From Persicaria tinctoria (lineage: Eukaryota; Streptophyta; Magnoliopsida; Caryophyllales; Polygonaceae), in NCBI GenBank assembly GCA_037127255.1, contig JBANSL010000002.1:96564519-96628518 (forward strand): DNA of 64,000 bases, given 5' to 3'. Position 1 is the stretch's first letter; every line of letters starts with the position of its first letter. Below the pieces are notes generated by a model that ran no database searches, was not told the origin of the DNA, and saw only the letters and a list, made by a program, of their open reading frames with translations. The translations under genes were made by a program, and so were the position numbers. This document shows, piece by piece, positions 20,520-32,979 of this stretch.

Positions 20520-21595
20520 ATGAAAGTGCTTTGTAGTTGGTGACACTGTTTTGTCGTTGGTGACAATTAATTTCTAAAAATAGGTGGTTGACACTAGATA
20601 TATTGGTGACAAAGTTTTGTAATTGGTGACAGTAGATTATTGACCAAAGCTTGATGAAAATAGGTTGGTTACACTGTTTTATTGTTGTTGTCAATAGATT
20701 ACTGAAAAGAGGTTAGAGCATGAGCAACTATGGGTTTTGCTCACCTTAAGGTTGCTAAAAGGTAATCTTATGGTTGTAGGCAAAACCTTAAGGTAAAGAG
20801 AGGGAAGGGGTTACCTTGGTGTGGAGAGGTAGGATGTGCCTTGGATCATGTGCAAAAGCATTATGCTTTATTTATTTTTATGTTTTTTATTTAACTAATA
20901 ATATTATGATTGGTGGAAATCATATAGTGGGTATAAATAAATGGGAAAAAGAGAAGAATGAGGTAAACTCATGGTTGTGGAGTAAAAATATGAAAACCTT
21001 AAAGAAAGAGGTTGATAAAGTGAAAAAATATTTAAAAGAAAAAATAAATGAGGTGTCAAAATATTATAGGGAGAGAGGAAAAAAAATAGATAGAGGTAAC
21101 CTTATGGTTGCGGATGGTCTTAGTGACAATGTTTTTTATAAGTTGGTGACAATACGGTTGATTAAACAATATGAAAACAGTGTTCTGTAGTTGGTGACAA
21201 TGTCTTGGTGATGTATAATGTTATGGTGACAATTTTTTTAAGGTTATATCATGGTGACAATATATTGTCATCAACCTCGTCATTAATAGTTGTCACCAAC
21301 AATTGTCATCAAGAAAATAATCTATTAACAGAAAAACCCCAATTGTCACCGAGGAAAAGTGTTATTGACAACTGTCACTGGAAGAAAATCAATTGTCACC
21401 CAAATTTTTTTGTCACCAACAATTATCACAAGAAAAAAAAAACAATTGTCACTAGAAAAGATTTCCCCCTAACTGTCACCGAAAAAAATAAAATGTCACA
21501 AAAAATCAATTGTCACCAAAATAATTGTCACAATTAACTGTCACCAGAAAAATATACTCAACTGTCACCAAAAAATTGTCATCAAATGCAGGCGT
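20520..21595. repeat. Foldback array of GTGACA / TGTCAC motifs
   Basis: About 14 copies of TTGGTGACA-like motifs (20539-21255) are followed by about 16 inverted copies TTGTCACCAA (21264-21590), spaced about 15-30 bp apart. Orientation flips once near 21260, so the whole forms a large imperfect inverted repeat, split on the left by the MITE at 20716-21119. This resembles a foldback-type DNA transposon or long TIR with subrepeats. No transposase is present. Confidence 0.7.
20716..21119. mobile_element. Tourist-like MITE inside the foldback array
   Basis: 404 bp with TIRs GAGCATGAGCAAC / GACCATCCGCAAC (complement of the right end) and a TTA target duplication (20713-20715, 21120-21122). Removing it rejoins the GTGACA array. 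The ends match the GAGCATCC class of PIF/Harbinger MITEs also seen at 33580 and 21799. Confidence 0.7.
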
Positions 21596-21798
21596 TGACC
21601 GGAATGGTCAATGTTGACTAGTCAATGTTAAAATTAAAAATTATCAAATGGGGAAAGAGGAATGGTTAGAGATGGGGAAGGAGGGGTATTTACCGTATTT
21701 TTGAAAAAAAATGGACATTTACTTAATTATGTAAAAAAAAGTGGATATTTACTTAATTTTGAAATGAAAAATGGATATTCACCAAATTTAACCTATAA

Positions 21799-23936
21799 GA
21801 GCATCCCCAACAGATGCTCTATTTTGGAGAAAATGGGATATTTGGGGAATATTGGGCTTATATTTGGCCCAACAGTTTCCCCGATCCAATCTCCAAAATA
21901 GAGATTACCCTAGCAAACACAAGCGCTTTCCCCATATCTGCAGCAACGCTAAAATTATTTGGCGACTCTTTTCTCCTACCTTTTCCCACGTTCTTGATTG
22001 GAAAACTGCAATTGAAGGAACCTCTCTGCCTAGAACGAACAGGTGAGCTCTTCTCCAACTTTTGCAAAACTCTCTATGTTACTGCAGGCATAGTTTGATT
22101 TGGTTTACTTTTTGTCTCAAATCTTTACAATTCTATACTATAACAAAAATCTCATGATTTAAGATTACCTTCATGATTTTTTAGGATGCACTCAAAGTGT
22201 TCGATTAAATGCCTATAACAAAATTTCTGATTATTTGTTGAAGTATTGTGGTGTTAGATGAAGTTAGTAAAGTTGAAGCTTAAATCTTGATTTACCAAAT
22301 CAAAATTTATACGAATCCATATCCAGTAACCATATTATTAGTAATAATGATTCTAAGAAAAGGGATTAGCATTAAAAAAACAGAACCAGCATGTGGATTA
22401 GATGACCAAACCTCTAGCTTTTAGAAAGTATAAACATCCATTGATCTCTCCTTTTTTTTAGTATTTCATTTTGTAGGTGTTAAAGGCTTTGTTTGATGCT
22501 CGTAATTATAATTCACTTGGGTCTGTTCTGAAATCCTGTGGTTTATTAACTGTTTCGTCTGGATGATATACTCATTTTCATTATCTATGTGAAATGGTAT
22601 GTCTTGATGTATGTTTTTAGTTGAAACACACTAAGCCATAGGAATATATCAAGAATTGAAAGGTTCCTTTGGAGGATGCATAAGAATGTTTGACGTTATA
22701 TGTGATTTCCAACATGTCATTTGTTTTACACTGTTGCTATAAGCCCAGCAATTTTGATCAGAGAGGTAGCAATTTCCCTCTCTTGCTCAATGACATTTAG
22801 CTTAGTGAATTCTTCAAAGACCCACCTTATCTCCTTTTTTCTCCCATTCCCTCTTCAAGTACTCCATTGACATAGTGCAATCAATGTGTAAGTAAGTGCT
22901 TGACCAGCACTAGTTCCTTGTTTTACAAATCTGTTATTTGGAGTTGCAGAAGGTCAACCAGAAGTATGTGAGTTACAGGTCCCTTTTGGCCCATTTTCTG
23001 TTGGTGGAGATCTGTCTGATCCCTTGCAAAATCTACCCTTTAATTAGCTAAATTTTGGAGTCAGTTAAGTGCAAGTGTTGCGAATAATGTTCTTTATTTG
23101 AAGATGTTTGATAAGTGTGACAAATGAAGGCAAATAAAAATCATGATAGAGTGTGTAACAGTCCAAATCTGAATTTATAGTTCTCGAGCGGCTGCTTTGT
23201 ACAAGTTCCTACATTCCTATCTCATGTTGATTCATTTCTTTTGCTTTCTTTTCATGTATTTGAACGTGAGATTGCATCACTGCAGTTGGAGGTTTCTTCT
23301 TAACCCTATTTCCCAATGTGAATTTTTCTAGTGATCACAAATTCTAGAATGTTTGTCCTGGTTTCTAATTGCAGGAGAAGAAATTGGTAGCTGAAATCAA
23401 GAAAGATCCTCATTCTCATTTTTTGCTGAAGCTCTTGCTCTGGATGGGTTGATTGTTGGCACCATCCTCTCTTCACGAGCTGCCCAATCAAGAGCTGAAT
23501 GAGGTAGCCTCTCTCCATGGTTGCTTCATCATTGCGCTATCTTCAGACACATGGTGTTTTCTCTTCTTGCCAGAAAATAGTTTGGATTTTGGATTGGTAA
23601 TAAGAAACGGCTTCTGTTCAAGGAAGGCAACTGTCCTCCCCCTGGCGCACAGATTACTTTTGAAATGCTAGAACTAGTGCTATAGCCCTCCCTCCTAAAG
23701 GATGTGTTTATGTATCACCATTTTTCTGTACTTCAACACTAGCAAACTCTACTGCTTGTAACGAGATGTTGGATTAAAAAATTAAATTACAATTAAAATT
23801 TAATTTACAATTAAAAAATTAAATTACAATTCTCTAAAATGGAGAAATTGTTGGAACTGGATGAAAATGTTTTTAGGGAAGATGGATTTTCATTCTCCAT
23901 TTTGAAGAAAATTTGGGGATTCTCTTGGGGATGCTC
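21799..23936. mobile_element. 2.1-kb non-autonomous PIF/Harbinger-type element
   Basis: The ends are GAGCATCCCCAACAG and CTCTTGGGGATGCTC, inverted over about 15 bp with one mismatch, and both flanks are TAA (21796-21798, 23937-23939), the typical Harbinger target. No transposase frame is visible. The interior has intron/exon-like texture: after TTCTAATTGCAG at 23374 the frame reads EKKLVAEIKK, the wording of the conserved helix in ESCRT-III VPS2 proteins. This may be a captured exon fragment. The ten-residue match is weak evidence. Confidence 0.65.
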
Positions 23937-23939
23937 TAA

Positions 23940-24473
23940 AATATCAATTATTTAATTTATTTTTTAAATGGAATCTTAACCGTTTCTCCGAATTAAAACG
24001 GTTTTAGGCTTTTAGCAATCTGATGTTTCAACCGCCAAAAGAGAACAGAACGCGGGAAAAGTAACGGCTCCCTGATTGGAACTGCGACGGTCTCTCAAAT
24101 TCAGGGCCAATTTCAACTCTCTCCCTATCCACCATTTTTCTCTTCAATTTCCTCTTTCTTCCGAAATTCAATCACCGATTTTTCCCCTCTTAATTTGGGC
24201 AAACTCAAATTCGAACCGCGGAAGTTTTTCCCCAATTTCATCGCTATTGGAACCCTAGGTTACTAATCCCTACCTTCATTCTCTTTTTGTTGACGATTTC
24301 TGATTCATGTTACATATATCGTCTGTTTCTGTAATTTCGCCTTTACAGGTTTACATCAAGTGATTTTAGTCTTGATTTCTGTCTGAATTTTACGCTGTTT
24401 GGATCGATCCTTAAAAAGTCTCGATCTTTGATCACATGAACTTTGGTGAGGATTTTTGGCATTAGGGATTTCA
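23940..24473 (+). promoter_or_regulatory. Promoter and 5' UTR region of the WD40 gene
   Basis: This is the gap between the Harbinger-type element and the WD40 start codon. Pyrimidine-rich leader-like sequence runs from about 24110. A possible leader intron lies between CCTAG/GTTACT (24257) and TTTACAG (24349). No clear TATA box was seen, and transcription start is not determinable. Confidence 0.45.
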
Positions 24474-26945
24474 ATGGACAGTGCTAAGTCAGATGAAGAC
24501 AATGATTTCACGGATGCCCGTGATGATTTCTCCTCTTTGGGCTGTGAATCCGAACCTGATTCGGCTCGTTCTCGCAACTCTAGTTTCGATGAGATCGGCT
24601 TCGTGGCCAAGAGTCTAAACTACGATTTCTGGGCCGAAGAGCCAATAAGCATCGATGAGCGCCGCAACGAGTTCTGTAGGCGCACGGGCCTTGTGTTAGA
24701 GCGGTGGGGGAGCGCCCGAGATGGGGTTGGTGATGTCGTAAATGAAAATGTCGAAAATGTGATCAACGAAGTAACAAAGCGAGCTGAGGAGGTCGATACA
24801 GAGGCCTCTGCATCAACGACACCCGAGCATGACAAGTGTGCCTCCAATGCAGGGGAGCCAGCAAAGGTCAATGATCTCATTCTTAGGAGGACGACTTCTG
24901 ATGGCGGGATTCTTCGTGAATCTTGCAACATTGATTCTTCTAGCTCGCCGTGTCATGCTGAGGAATATAGGGTACACGGGATATCGAATTGGATGCAGCA
25001 TCATTTCAGGAGAAGCCGGGAACTCGTAGATAGCGACAATCTAGATCACTTGCGAAACAAGGAGCGCAAGGAAGGCTGGCTAAAGAGGCTTAGCTTTAAA
25101 GGCTCATCGAGTTTTAAAGGCTCCGCGAGTTTTAAAGGGAAAAACGAAGGATTAGATCCTCTTGGATCGAGTTCTGTTGGTACCGGGAGCCCAGGAGTTC
25201 ATGTTAGTCCGCATAAGAAGCAATGGAAGGAGCTGTCAAGCTTGTATCTGGGTCAAGATTTCGAAGCCCACACGGGAAGCATTCTGGCTATGAAGTTCAG
25301 TCCTGACGGGAAGCATCTCGCTACTGGCGGTCAGGATGGCGCATTGCGCATCTGGGAGGTGGTTCAGGACGAGAGGTCAGCCAATCTGGAAGCTTTAGGC
25401 TTTGATCATTCATGTGTCTATGTATCAGCTACTGGTGTCGCTAGTGTCGATTCCTTCAACAGGAGAGATGATGGTGTGATGAGGAAGCTGAAGAAATTGC
25501 CCGAAAGAGCTTGCATCATTTCTCCGAAACACTTCTTCAGGATTTCAGAGACGCCTCTGCACGAGTTTCATGACCACGAGGGCGCTGTCTTGGACATCTC
25601 TTGGTCCGAGAAAGGGGTTAGTAGACTGTTCTAAGACCATTCACTTGTTCTTGACAGTGTACTCGTTTTCTGTATCTTACCGCGGTTTCTTGATGTAGTC
25701 ACTCCTATCATCTTCGGTTGACAAAACAGTACGGTTATGGCAACCTGGACAGGACCATTGCATACGCGTTTTTACTCACCATAACTTCGGTAAGCCAATG
25801 TAACAGATTTCACCTTATCGCGATATCTGTATTTTGTGCTTATGATATGCTTACTGGATGCAGTAACATGTGTACAATTCAATCCGGTGGATAACAATTA
25901 CTTCATCAGTGGCTCAATCGATGGGAAGCTCCGAATATGGAGCATCCTGTGTTGGCAAGTCGTTCACTGGATCGATATCAAGGAGATAGTCACCGCCATC
26001 TGCTATAGGCCAGACGGCAAGGTTCGACATCTTACAGTTATGTGCAGGAAGTTGTTTTCCCACCTCACATTGGATCTGTAAAAGAGATCATCTTTACCTT
26101 ATTGCAGGGGGCGATTGCAGGTACAATTCTGGGCAAGTGCCACTTCTACGACATCACCTCGAATCGCCTGCATTTGGATGATGTGGTGTGCTTAGAGACC
26201 AAGAAATCAGCCAGCAGGAAAATCAACAGCTTTCAGGTTTATTGCAGTTTCTTCCTTTGTTGTTTGTTGCTTTGTTTCAGCTAATGCCAGAAGCCCCAAT
26301 CTATATGTTTCCCCCTTTGCAGTTCTCGCCAAGCGACTCGAGTAGAGTTATCGTAACGTCTGGCGACTCTCAGCTTCGGATTCTCAGTGGACTCGGCATA
26401 GTCTGCAAACTAAGGGGTATGTCGAAAATCGCCTTAGAGCATTGCCTTTCAAGCATCCATAGGAAATCGATATCGATCACAATGTAACCGAGTTTGTTGG
26501 TTTAGGTCCTCACAATGGGAAGATGAACATGTCTGCGTCGTTCACCGTTGATGGGAAGTACGTCGTGTCAGCAAGCGCAGAGTCGAATGTGTACATCTGG
26601 GATTGCTCCAGCGCCAATGGAACCAACTTCTGTTACAGAACGAACGACTTGAGATCCTGTGAGAGCTTCCTTTCGGAGAATGCGCTGATTGCCATACCAT
26701 GGCATGGCTACAAGGGTGCATCGAATCAGCTAATGCGCCAGTTCTCGGCCAAGGAGCTCGAGAGCTTGTCGAGTCGTCTGTCAGCAGTGGTCTTGCCTTC
26801 GGTTGGCGAGGTTCACACAAAGCAATACAAGGATGTGTGTCAGAAGATGGTTCACTCGGACATGTGGGGACTCGTGATCGTCACTGCAGGCTCGGATGGT
26901 CGGATTAGAGCTTACCACAATTACAGCTTGCCGGTTCGTTCCTAA
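24474..26945 (+). CDS. WDR44-like WD40 repeat protein, 6 exons
   Basis: Exons by GT-AG sites and phase: 24474-25616, 25699-25789, 25864-26021, 26108-26236, 26323-26416, 26506-26945. They sum to 2055 nt, a 684-residue protein with no internal stop. The N-terminal 260 residues are acidic/Ser-rich and low complexity (three SFKG repeats), then WD40 repeats: [20 protein letters not shown] (about 280-300), [34 protein letters not shown], and a last blade [20 protein letters not shown] at the C-terminus. WD40 propellers are protein-interaction scaffolds; animal WDR44 binds Rab11, but the plant family's role is not fixed by sequence. The ATG at 24474 is chosen as the first in-frame ATG. The gene converges on the trehalase gene. 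Confidence 0.93.
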
Positions 26946-27627
26946 AGAAGGTTCACCAATGTATGGATGCAAGGTTTATCTTTGTGCTAGGGCGATAAGC
27001 AAGCGCACTGGCACAGCGCGCGGAGAGATGATGAGTTCAAGAGCTACTGGAATACACTTCTCAGCAAAGACGAACTCGATTCACCAGAGGACATGGTTAT
27101 CAGGAGCCAGCCTCCAAATCAGTGTTGTTAGTACCACAACCAACACTGATCAAAACAGCATTACAAGACCATAGAAGCTCTACACTACGAGGAATGGAAT
27201 GATGCGAGCTTGGACACTGCAGAAAGTGCACCTTGGAACCATAAAGGTTTCCGGCCTTTCAAGCTTGGGATCAGTTGCATCTGAACAGCCGAGTTTGATG
27301 ACAAAGAGGCTGAAGGATTTCATGTGCAGTTTGTACAGACTGAGAATTTCATCTTGACCAATAGATTTTCTAGTGCATCTTCATTAGGGGAAATCTTAAT
27401 GCATCTTTAGGATAAAATAAAAGGCAAATAAATACCTCTAAGTTTATAGAATTATCATTGCTTCTATACACATGGATCCTATTTTTATATAAAGTGCTCT
27501 ATAGAGGCTATCGGTTCTTCAATCCAATGTTAAAATGACAGGAAAGGTCCATGAGTTACCTTATGATCATGATATCTTCAACTTAAAGGTGTATGATAGA
27601 TTGATAGACATCACATGAGCTTTGGAA
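26946..27627. other. Shared 3' region between the convergent WD40 and trehalase genes
   Basis: 680 bp separate the two stop codons. It contains 3' UTR-like sequence with AATAAA-like motifs (AAAATAAAAGG, 27413; AAATAAAT, 27427). No gene or repeat was recognised. Overlapping antisense transcripts are possible. Confidence 0.5.
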
Positions 27628-30600
27628 TCATTCACAGCCAAGCTTTTCATCATTGGCCCAGCCAAACTCCTCCAACAGTGCCAATACAACTCCATTTGAC
27701 CAGCCAAAACCCGTCTGCTTGGAAAAAGAACATATCCTTGTTAGGGTAAGATCCCCGCGCAAATGAGTTTAAGCACAAGAGCATGGATCCAAATACTCTT
27801 AATCTAAAATCTTTACCTGTGGTGTGTATTCTCCACCTTCTCCAAAATCTCCGCACTTCTCCACATTGTACTTCTCATGCATTGTGCCGGTTTTCTTGAA
27901 AGTAGCGTGGTTGGTTCTAATCCAACTGAACGCAATATCTTTTGCCAATGATCTTGCTTCTTCGGACCCAGAATTTGCTAGGCCTTCAATGATCATATGC
28001 TGAAGCGGCGCCCAGCCATTTGGAAAGTCCCTAATCGTCAAAGAACCTGTTAGTGTATACTGACAGTTTTGCAATAATATTTCGTCTTCAATAAGACATC
28101 AGAATCAATATCTAACCATTGTTGCCCTGAATTTGTAAGAGACATGGCAATTCCGTTTGCACAATGTAATCCTGAAGTTCTCAGGCTTCTTATCGCCTTC
28201 TCCATCTGACCATCTAAAAATACAGATATGAAAGGCAAAGAAAAAACCACCCTCTCGTCAATACATGATAAATTCAGTTGGTTCTCAATTTAATTATGTG
28301 CAGAGCTAAGCCTGAAAAAACCGGAATTTGGGGGTATGATCCACAAAGGAACAAAGTTAGAAGCAAACACGTGCTGATTCTGGTGCCAAGTTTGCAATGG
28401 CTCATCATCCTGTTAATATTCAAGAAAGTATCAACCAACTAGAAAATATTCCATTCTCAAATTCTCATATTTCAGACATAGTTAGCAGCAGGAAGTTACC
28501 TTCAATGCATGAGTACTGTCAATCCAACAGTCGAGCCACTGGCCCATGTTTTCGTTCCAAAAGACAGAGCTAAATGCCTTTTCTCTTGCTTTAGATGCTT
28601 TGAGGAAGTATTCAGCAGTTGTATTTTCACCAATAGCACGTGCTAGGAAGGCTATGTCAAGTTCCATCTGTTGTCAAGCAGATATTTCCATTAGAATCAG
28701 AGGGATGGAAACAGAATAAATAGGATATAACCGAAACTCCCACAAAACAAAAACCTTTAGTAAGAATGCATTCAAGTCCACAGGTATGACTGATGTTGTA
28801 GTCAATGTTGTAAAATCAGATGGATTCCTGCAAGAAGTGGTCTTAAAATGGCACGTCAGCTCACATATTTTGAGATTCTCAATAGAAGTAAACTATGCGA
28901 CACAGATTTCTAATGCCCCCAAATGTTTGTGGTAACATTCTTTTCCACTCTTGCAATAAAATCTTTGTTTTTGAAAAAACAGAAATCCCTGGATACAATC
29001 TTTGCATCATGTTAAGCACATACCGTGTTGGTTGAAAGGGTTAAATTTCGGTGTTATCAGGTACAATATCACAAGGAATCAGCATATTCATGAGTCATTT
29101 TCAGATGTATTGGCAAATTGCAACCACAAAGCAAACTCTCGTTCCCATTCAATCGGAGAATTCAGTTCCTATAGCTGGTTTACACAATCAAATATAGTAT
29201 AAAAGGAATGTAAAACTACTCTATGCAAACTCAACCTATTTTCTCTTGATAGTATAGAAGAACAAATATCATACCAGGATCATACTTTGCACATCTAAAT
29301 TAATTAAGCCACATTTTTTTCAGTAGTCAACGTATTTAAACCAACAAATTAAAATATTTTTAAAAAAAATTAAGTATATCATGGGAGTAAGTAGTTAATA
29401 GGAGGCGGATCCTAGAATAATAGTGATTACAGTCACTAAACAAGCAGGGTGATAAAGTTGTGCAGAAAACTTTGATCAGAAAACAGTTCACCTCATCCAT
29501 CTTGTACTGAAATCCCATCCAGACTCAGCGGTTGATGCCACCTCACGGTAAAAGTTACACTTATCGTCTGCAGTGTGAAACTTGGCAGCAAATTCCTTAT
29601 CCTGTTAAATCAGCGAAAAGATCAAACTTCAGCTTTTATGGATCTTGGTAATAAATATAAAGTCGGTGAAGCAGCGTGCACGTACAATAATAAATGACTC
29701 TGGTCTTGGTTGATTCCACATTGCATAATACCTACTCAAAGAGTGGTTACAGCCACTTGAGTCTTGAATGGTCACTTTATGCATTCCTACAAGTAGATGA
29801 TATAAAGTAAGAATAAAGCAGATTATAAAGAGGGAATAATTGAATAAATCAATAATAAAAACCTGAAGTCCAAAACTGATATTCCTTCAGCAATACAGGA
29901 ACAGCTTTCTTAACCAAGTCCAAGTCATGTGTCCTTTTGTAGATGTCATATACCATTGAACTTAGAAGTGGAGGTTGGCTGCAAAGCAAAAGGCAATTTC
30001 TGAGCATTTTGGCATACTCTTCTAATAACAAAGGTGATTCAATGCCAAATATTGCCTTAAAGGTCCAAAAAGAATCGGTTGGGTTCAAGTAAGCTAAAAA
30101 CAATGCAATTTTTCCATTCAATTCATTTGATATTAGGACCAAAAGGTAAAATTATGATATATGGGGACAAATGAGGAGGAATCTATGAGAAAAATGTAGA
30201 CATCAAAGAGAGACAGAAAAAAAAGAGATGAGTTTCAAGCCTAGATTTTTTGGCACATTATAAGGTTTACCATGATGATCCACCCCTTTACGAAAACAGG
30301 TGCTATATATCAATTACCTTCGGTTGGTGTAATACTTTCTGGCACCATTAAGGACAAAGCCATAGCTTTCCACAAGTGAGATAAGATTGGTCACTATAGC
30401 TTTTGCTGTCTCATGCATCTTGCTAGCTAGCAAACCCCTGCACAATATATATTCAAATTTCATTGCAAGTTTCTTTAGCACTGATCTTCTTGATATGCAT
30501 AGGAAAAGTCAACCAAGTTCATTTAGTTTCGTTTAGTTTGGTCAAGATCAAAGAACATCTTTTTCTTTTCTCTTTTTGGCAATTGTATAAGAGCCAATTT

Positions 30601-31632
30601 TTTTTATGAACTTCAAATAAAGAGTGACTAAATGTTAATGATCATAGAAATAGGAGGTGGAAACATATCATACATTCCCTCCTTACTTTTGTAAGTAAAT
30701 TTCCTTGATACCACCCTCTTATCCTTGGTATGAAATTTCCTTCATACCCATACCCAAACCGCCGATACCTCTTACCAACAGCGGTACTAAAATTCTAACC
30801 AAACGGACCCTAAATATGAATTGAGAACCTATCTGATCACCTAAGGTATATATAGCTTGTAATCTGGTATCGACTCCGATAGGTGATCATTCCGAACACC
30901 AAGTACCGGGAAGATTGATTTAATACTGATACAAACACAATGACTTGTGATACCAAACACAAAGAAATGAAGAGAGTGAACAAACCTGATGACCCAATAG
31001 GAATCCCAATAGTAAACCTCTCTAAACCTAGAACCAGGAATAATCCCAGGCTTAGGAAGAGGAAGCAAAGTATGCAATTCAGGGTCTTTCCTGACACCAT
31101 CAGAAACTTCCCTACTCAAGTTCTTCCACAAAGAATGCACCTTTAAACCCCACTCTCTCACCTCAGGATTCATCACTTGAAGCAAAAACCCATCTGGCTC
31201 AGCCTCAAAATCAACCGGCTCAACATACACCAAATCCTCACCAGCTCCATTGAAGTGGCTTCCAATAAAGGACTCCAAGTTCTCAGCTGAAACGCCGCCG
31301 TTTTGAGATCTGGGTAGGGTTGCAAATGCTTTTTCAGTAGAGGGTAGGTCGAATTTCAGTGAGAGATCAATGTATAGCTTCGGATCGAAGCCTCTGCCTC
31401 CGAAGGTTTTTAGGGCGGTTTCTTGAAGGGTTTCAAGGAATGTGAGGAGTGGGGTTGAGGGCGTTGCTGGGCCACAGTTTGTGACACTGTGAAGTGTTGA
31501 ATTTTGTGAAGGGAGTGCCATGAATAGGGGTGAAAGGGACAGAAAGAGAGTGAATTGGAGAGATGAGATGTTATGGAGATGATGGAATTTGGGCATGGTG
31601 AAAGTAAAGGTTGATTTGGGGGAAAGCCCCAT
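27628..31632 (-). CDS. TRE1: Trehalase (glycoside hydrolase family 37), 11 exons
   Basis: Minus-strand exons in order: 31632-30986, 30437-30318, 29978-29863, 29786-29686, 29601-29492, 28827-28755, 28667-28500, 28409-28322, 28213-28117, 28030-27817, 27714-27628. They sum to 1821 nt, 606 residues, close to the usual plant length, with no stop. It hydrolyses trehalose to two glucoses. Both GH37 signatures are present: PGSRFREVYYWDSYW (about 200) and QWDFPNGWAPLQHM (about 507). The likely catalytic Asp is in ESGWDFSTRW and Glu in GEGGEYTPQTGFGW. A hydrophobic stretch near residues 25-45 (LQFTLFLSLSPLF) fits the membrane anchor or signal of plant trehalases. Start choice is uncertain: ATGs at 31632, 31596 and 31521 are in frame. 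Confidence 0.95.
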
Positions 31633-31699
31633 GAAAAAGCTGCATTTTAGGATCAAGAAGAAGGGGATGGAGTTTGGAAAATTCAAAGTAGGGAGGAGT

Positions 31700-32436
31700 G
31701 GAAAATGACAGAAATTGGGTAAATTTGATTCGTGGTCTTCTCCTGGTGGAGAGAGATAATTGAATTAAGGTTCTTTTTGTGGGGTTCACACAGTTCACAG
31801 TATTCCGTTACTAAAAGGTAGAATTATTATTTTTTGCTCAAAAAAATAAATTATTTTTTTAAAAAAAAAGTTAAAAGGGTAGGCAATTTAGGCATTGACA
31901 CCGGTCAATTGGTTCGGTCTGAATCAGATTCGGGTCGACCAATTTGGACTCAAAAGTTGGACTATAATTATATTGAACACTAATTTAGAAATTATATTAT
32001 TATTATTATATGATTTTATAATCATAAAGATATCATTATACTTAAATGAGAATATACAAATAGTTTTTTTTTTAATTTATAAGCTTTGGCAAATATAGTT
32101 GGTAGAAAAATCCATTGCAAACGATACAAAAAGTATATGACTCGTATATGATACAACCCATTAAAATTATTCAATTAGTGTGCCGTGTATAGATTACCAT
32201 TTTCTAGTTAATGGGTATTCGAAACGGCACAAATGCTTTTTTTGTAACATGAAAACCTATAAAGCGATTTCACTCAAAATGGAAAGCATCTCCCATCTAC
32301 AAAAGACTACAATAGTTGGACAATTCTATAGCTAATCAGAGTAATCTATACCATAAAAATTCTACCTGTCAATACAACCTTTAAAGTGATTAAGTTTTAC
32401 CTCTCTCCCTTTTTCTCCTGTCCGACTATATACACC
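31700..32436. other. Upstream spacer of trehalase, no gene
   Basis: AT-rich spacer with A/T runs (31838-31870, 32065-32080). The trehalase promoter should lie in its first few hundred bases, but no firm TATA box was identified. A direct repeat TTTTACCTCTCTC occurs at about 32395 and 32486, flanking the palindrome at 32437. Confidence 0.4.
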
Positions 32437-32474
32437 TCAAATCATGCACGTCCTTAAGGACGTGCATGATTTGA
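32437..32474. repeat. Perfect 38-bp palindrome
   Basis: The left 19 bases (TCAAATCATGCACGTCCTT) are the exact reverse complement of the right 19, centred on CTTAAG at 32453-32458, with no loop. It is flanked by near-direct repeats containing TTTTACCTCTCTC. Confidence 0.95.
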
Positions 32475-32947
32475 AGGGGTTAATTTTACCTCTCTCTTGT
32501 GGTGTATCTAACAACACCCTTTTTCTCTAATAAGTTTTTTTTTGTGATTAAATTTTCTGCTTCTCATTTCTCACTCTTTCCGTTTCCCCCTCTCTTAATT
32601 CCTAAGCTTTATTAGAAAACTATTGGCATCAATCTTGTATGGCTTTATCTCCTATTTTATGAGATAGAGATGCCTTTGTTTGTTGTGTTGTTATTGCAAC
32701 TTTCTCTCTCATTTTACCAAGGCATTGATATCAAAAGGTCATTGACATTAAGCTTGTTGAATTTGTATTGTATTTTTTACAGAGTCTAATGGAACACTTT
32801 TTTGAAGATTTATAAGTTAGTATTAGGATAGTTTTCCCTAATATATGTCCTAAGAGATTGTCCTGATCCCGGAAAGCCAATGTTATTTACACTTAAATTT
32901 TTACTATATATACTACATATATCTTTTTTTTTTAAGTAGACTATGCC

Positions 32948-32979
32948 CCTCTTGAGTCACAGACGTGTGACTCAAGAGG
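32948..32979. repeat. 14-bp perfect stem hairpin
   Basis: CCTCTTGAGTCACA, loop GACG, then the exact complement TGTGACTCAAGAGG. A third, diverged copy (CCTCTTGAATCACACA) follows about 35 bp downstream at about 33016. Confidence 0.9.
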
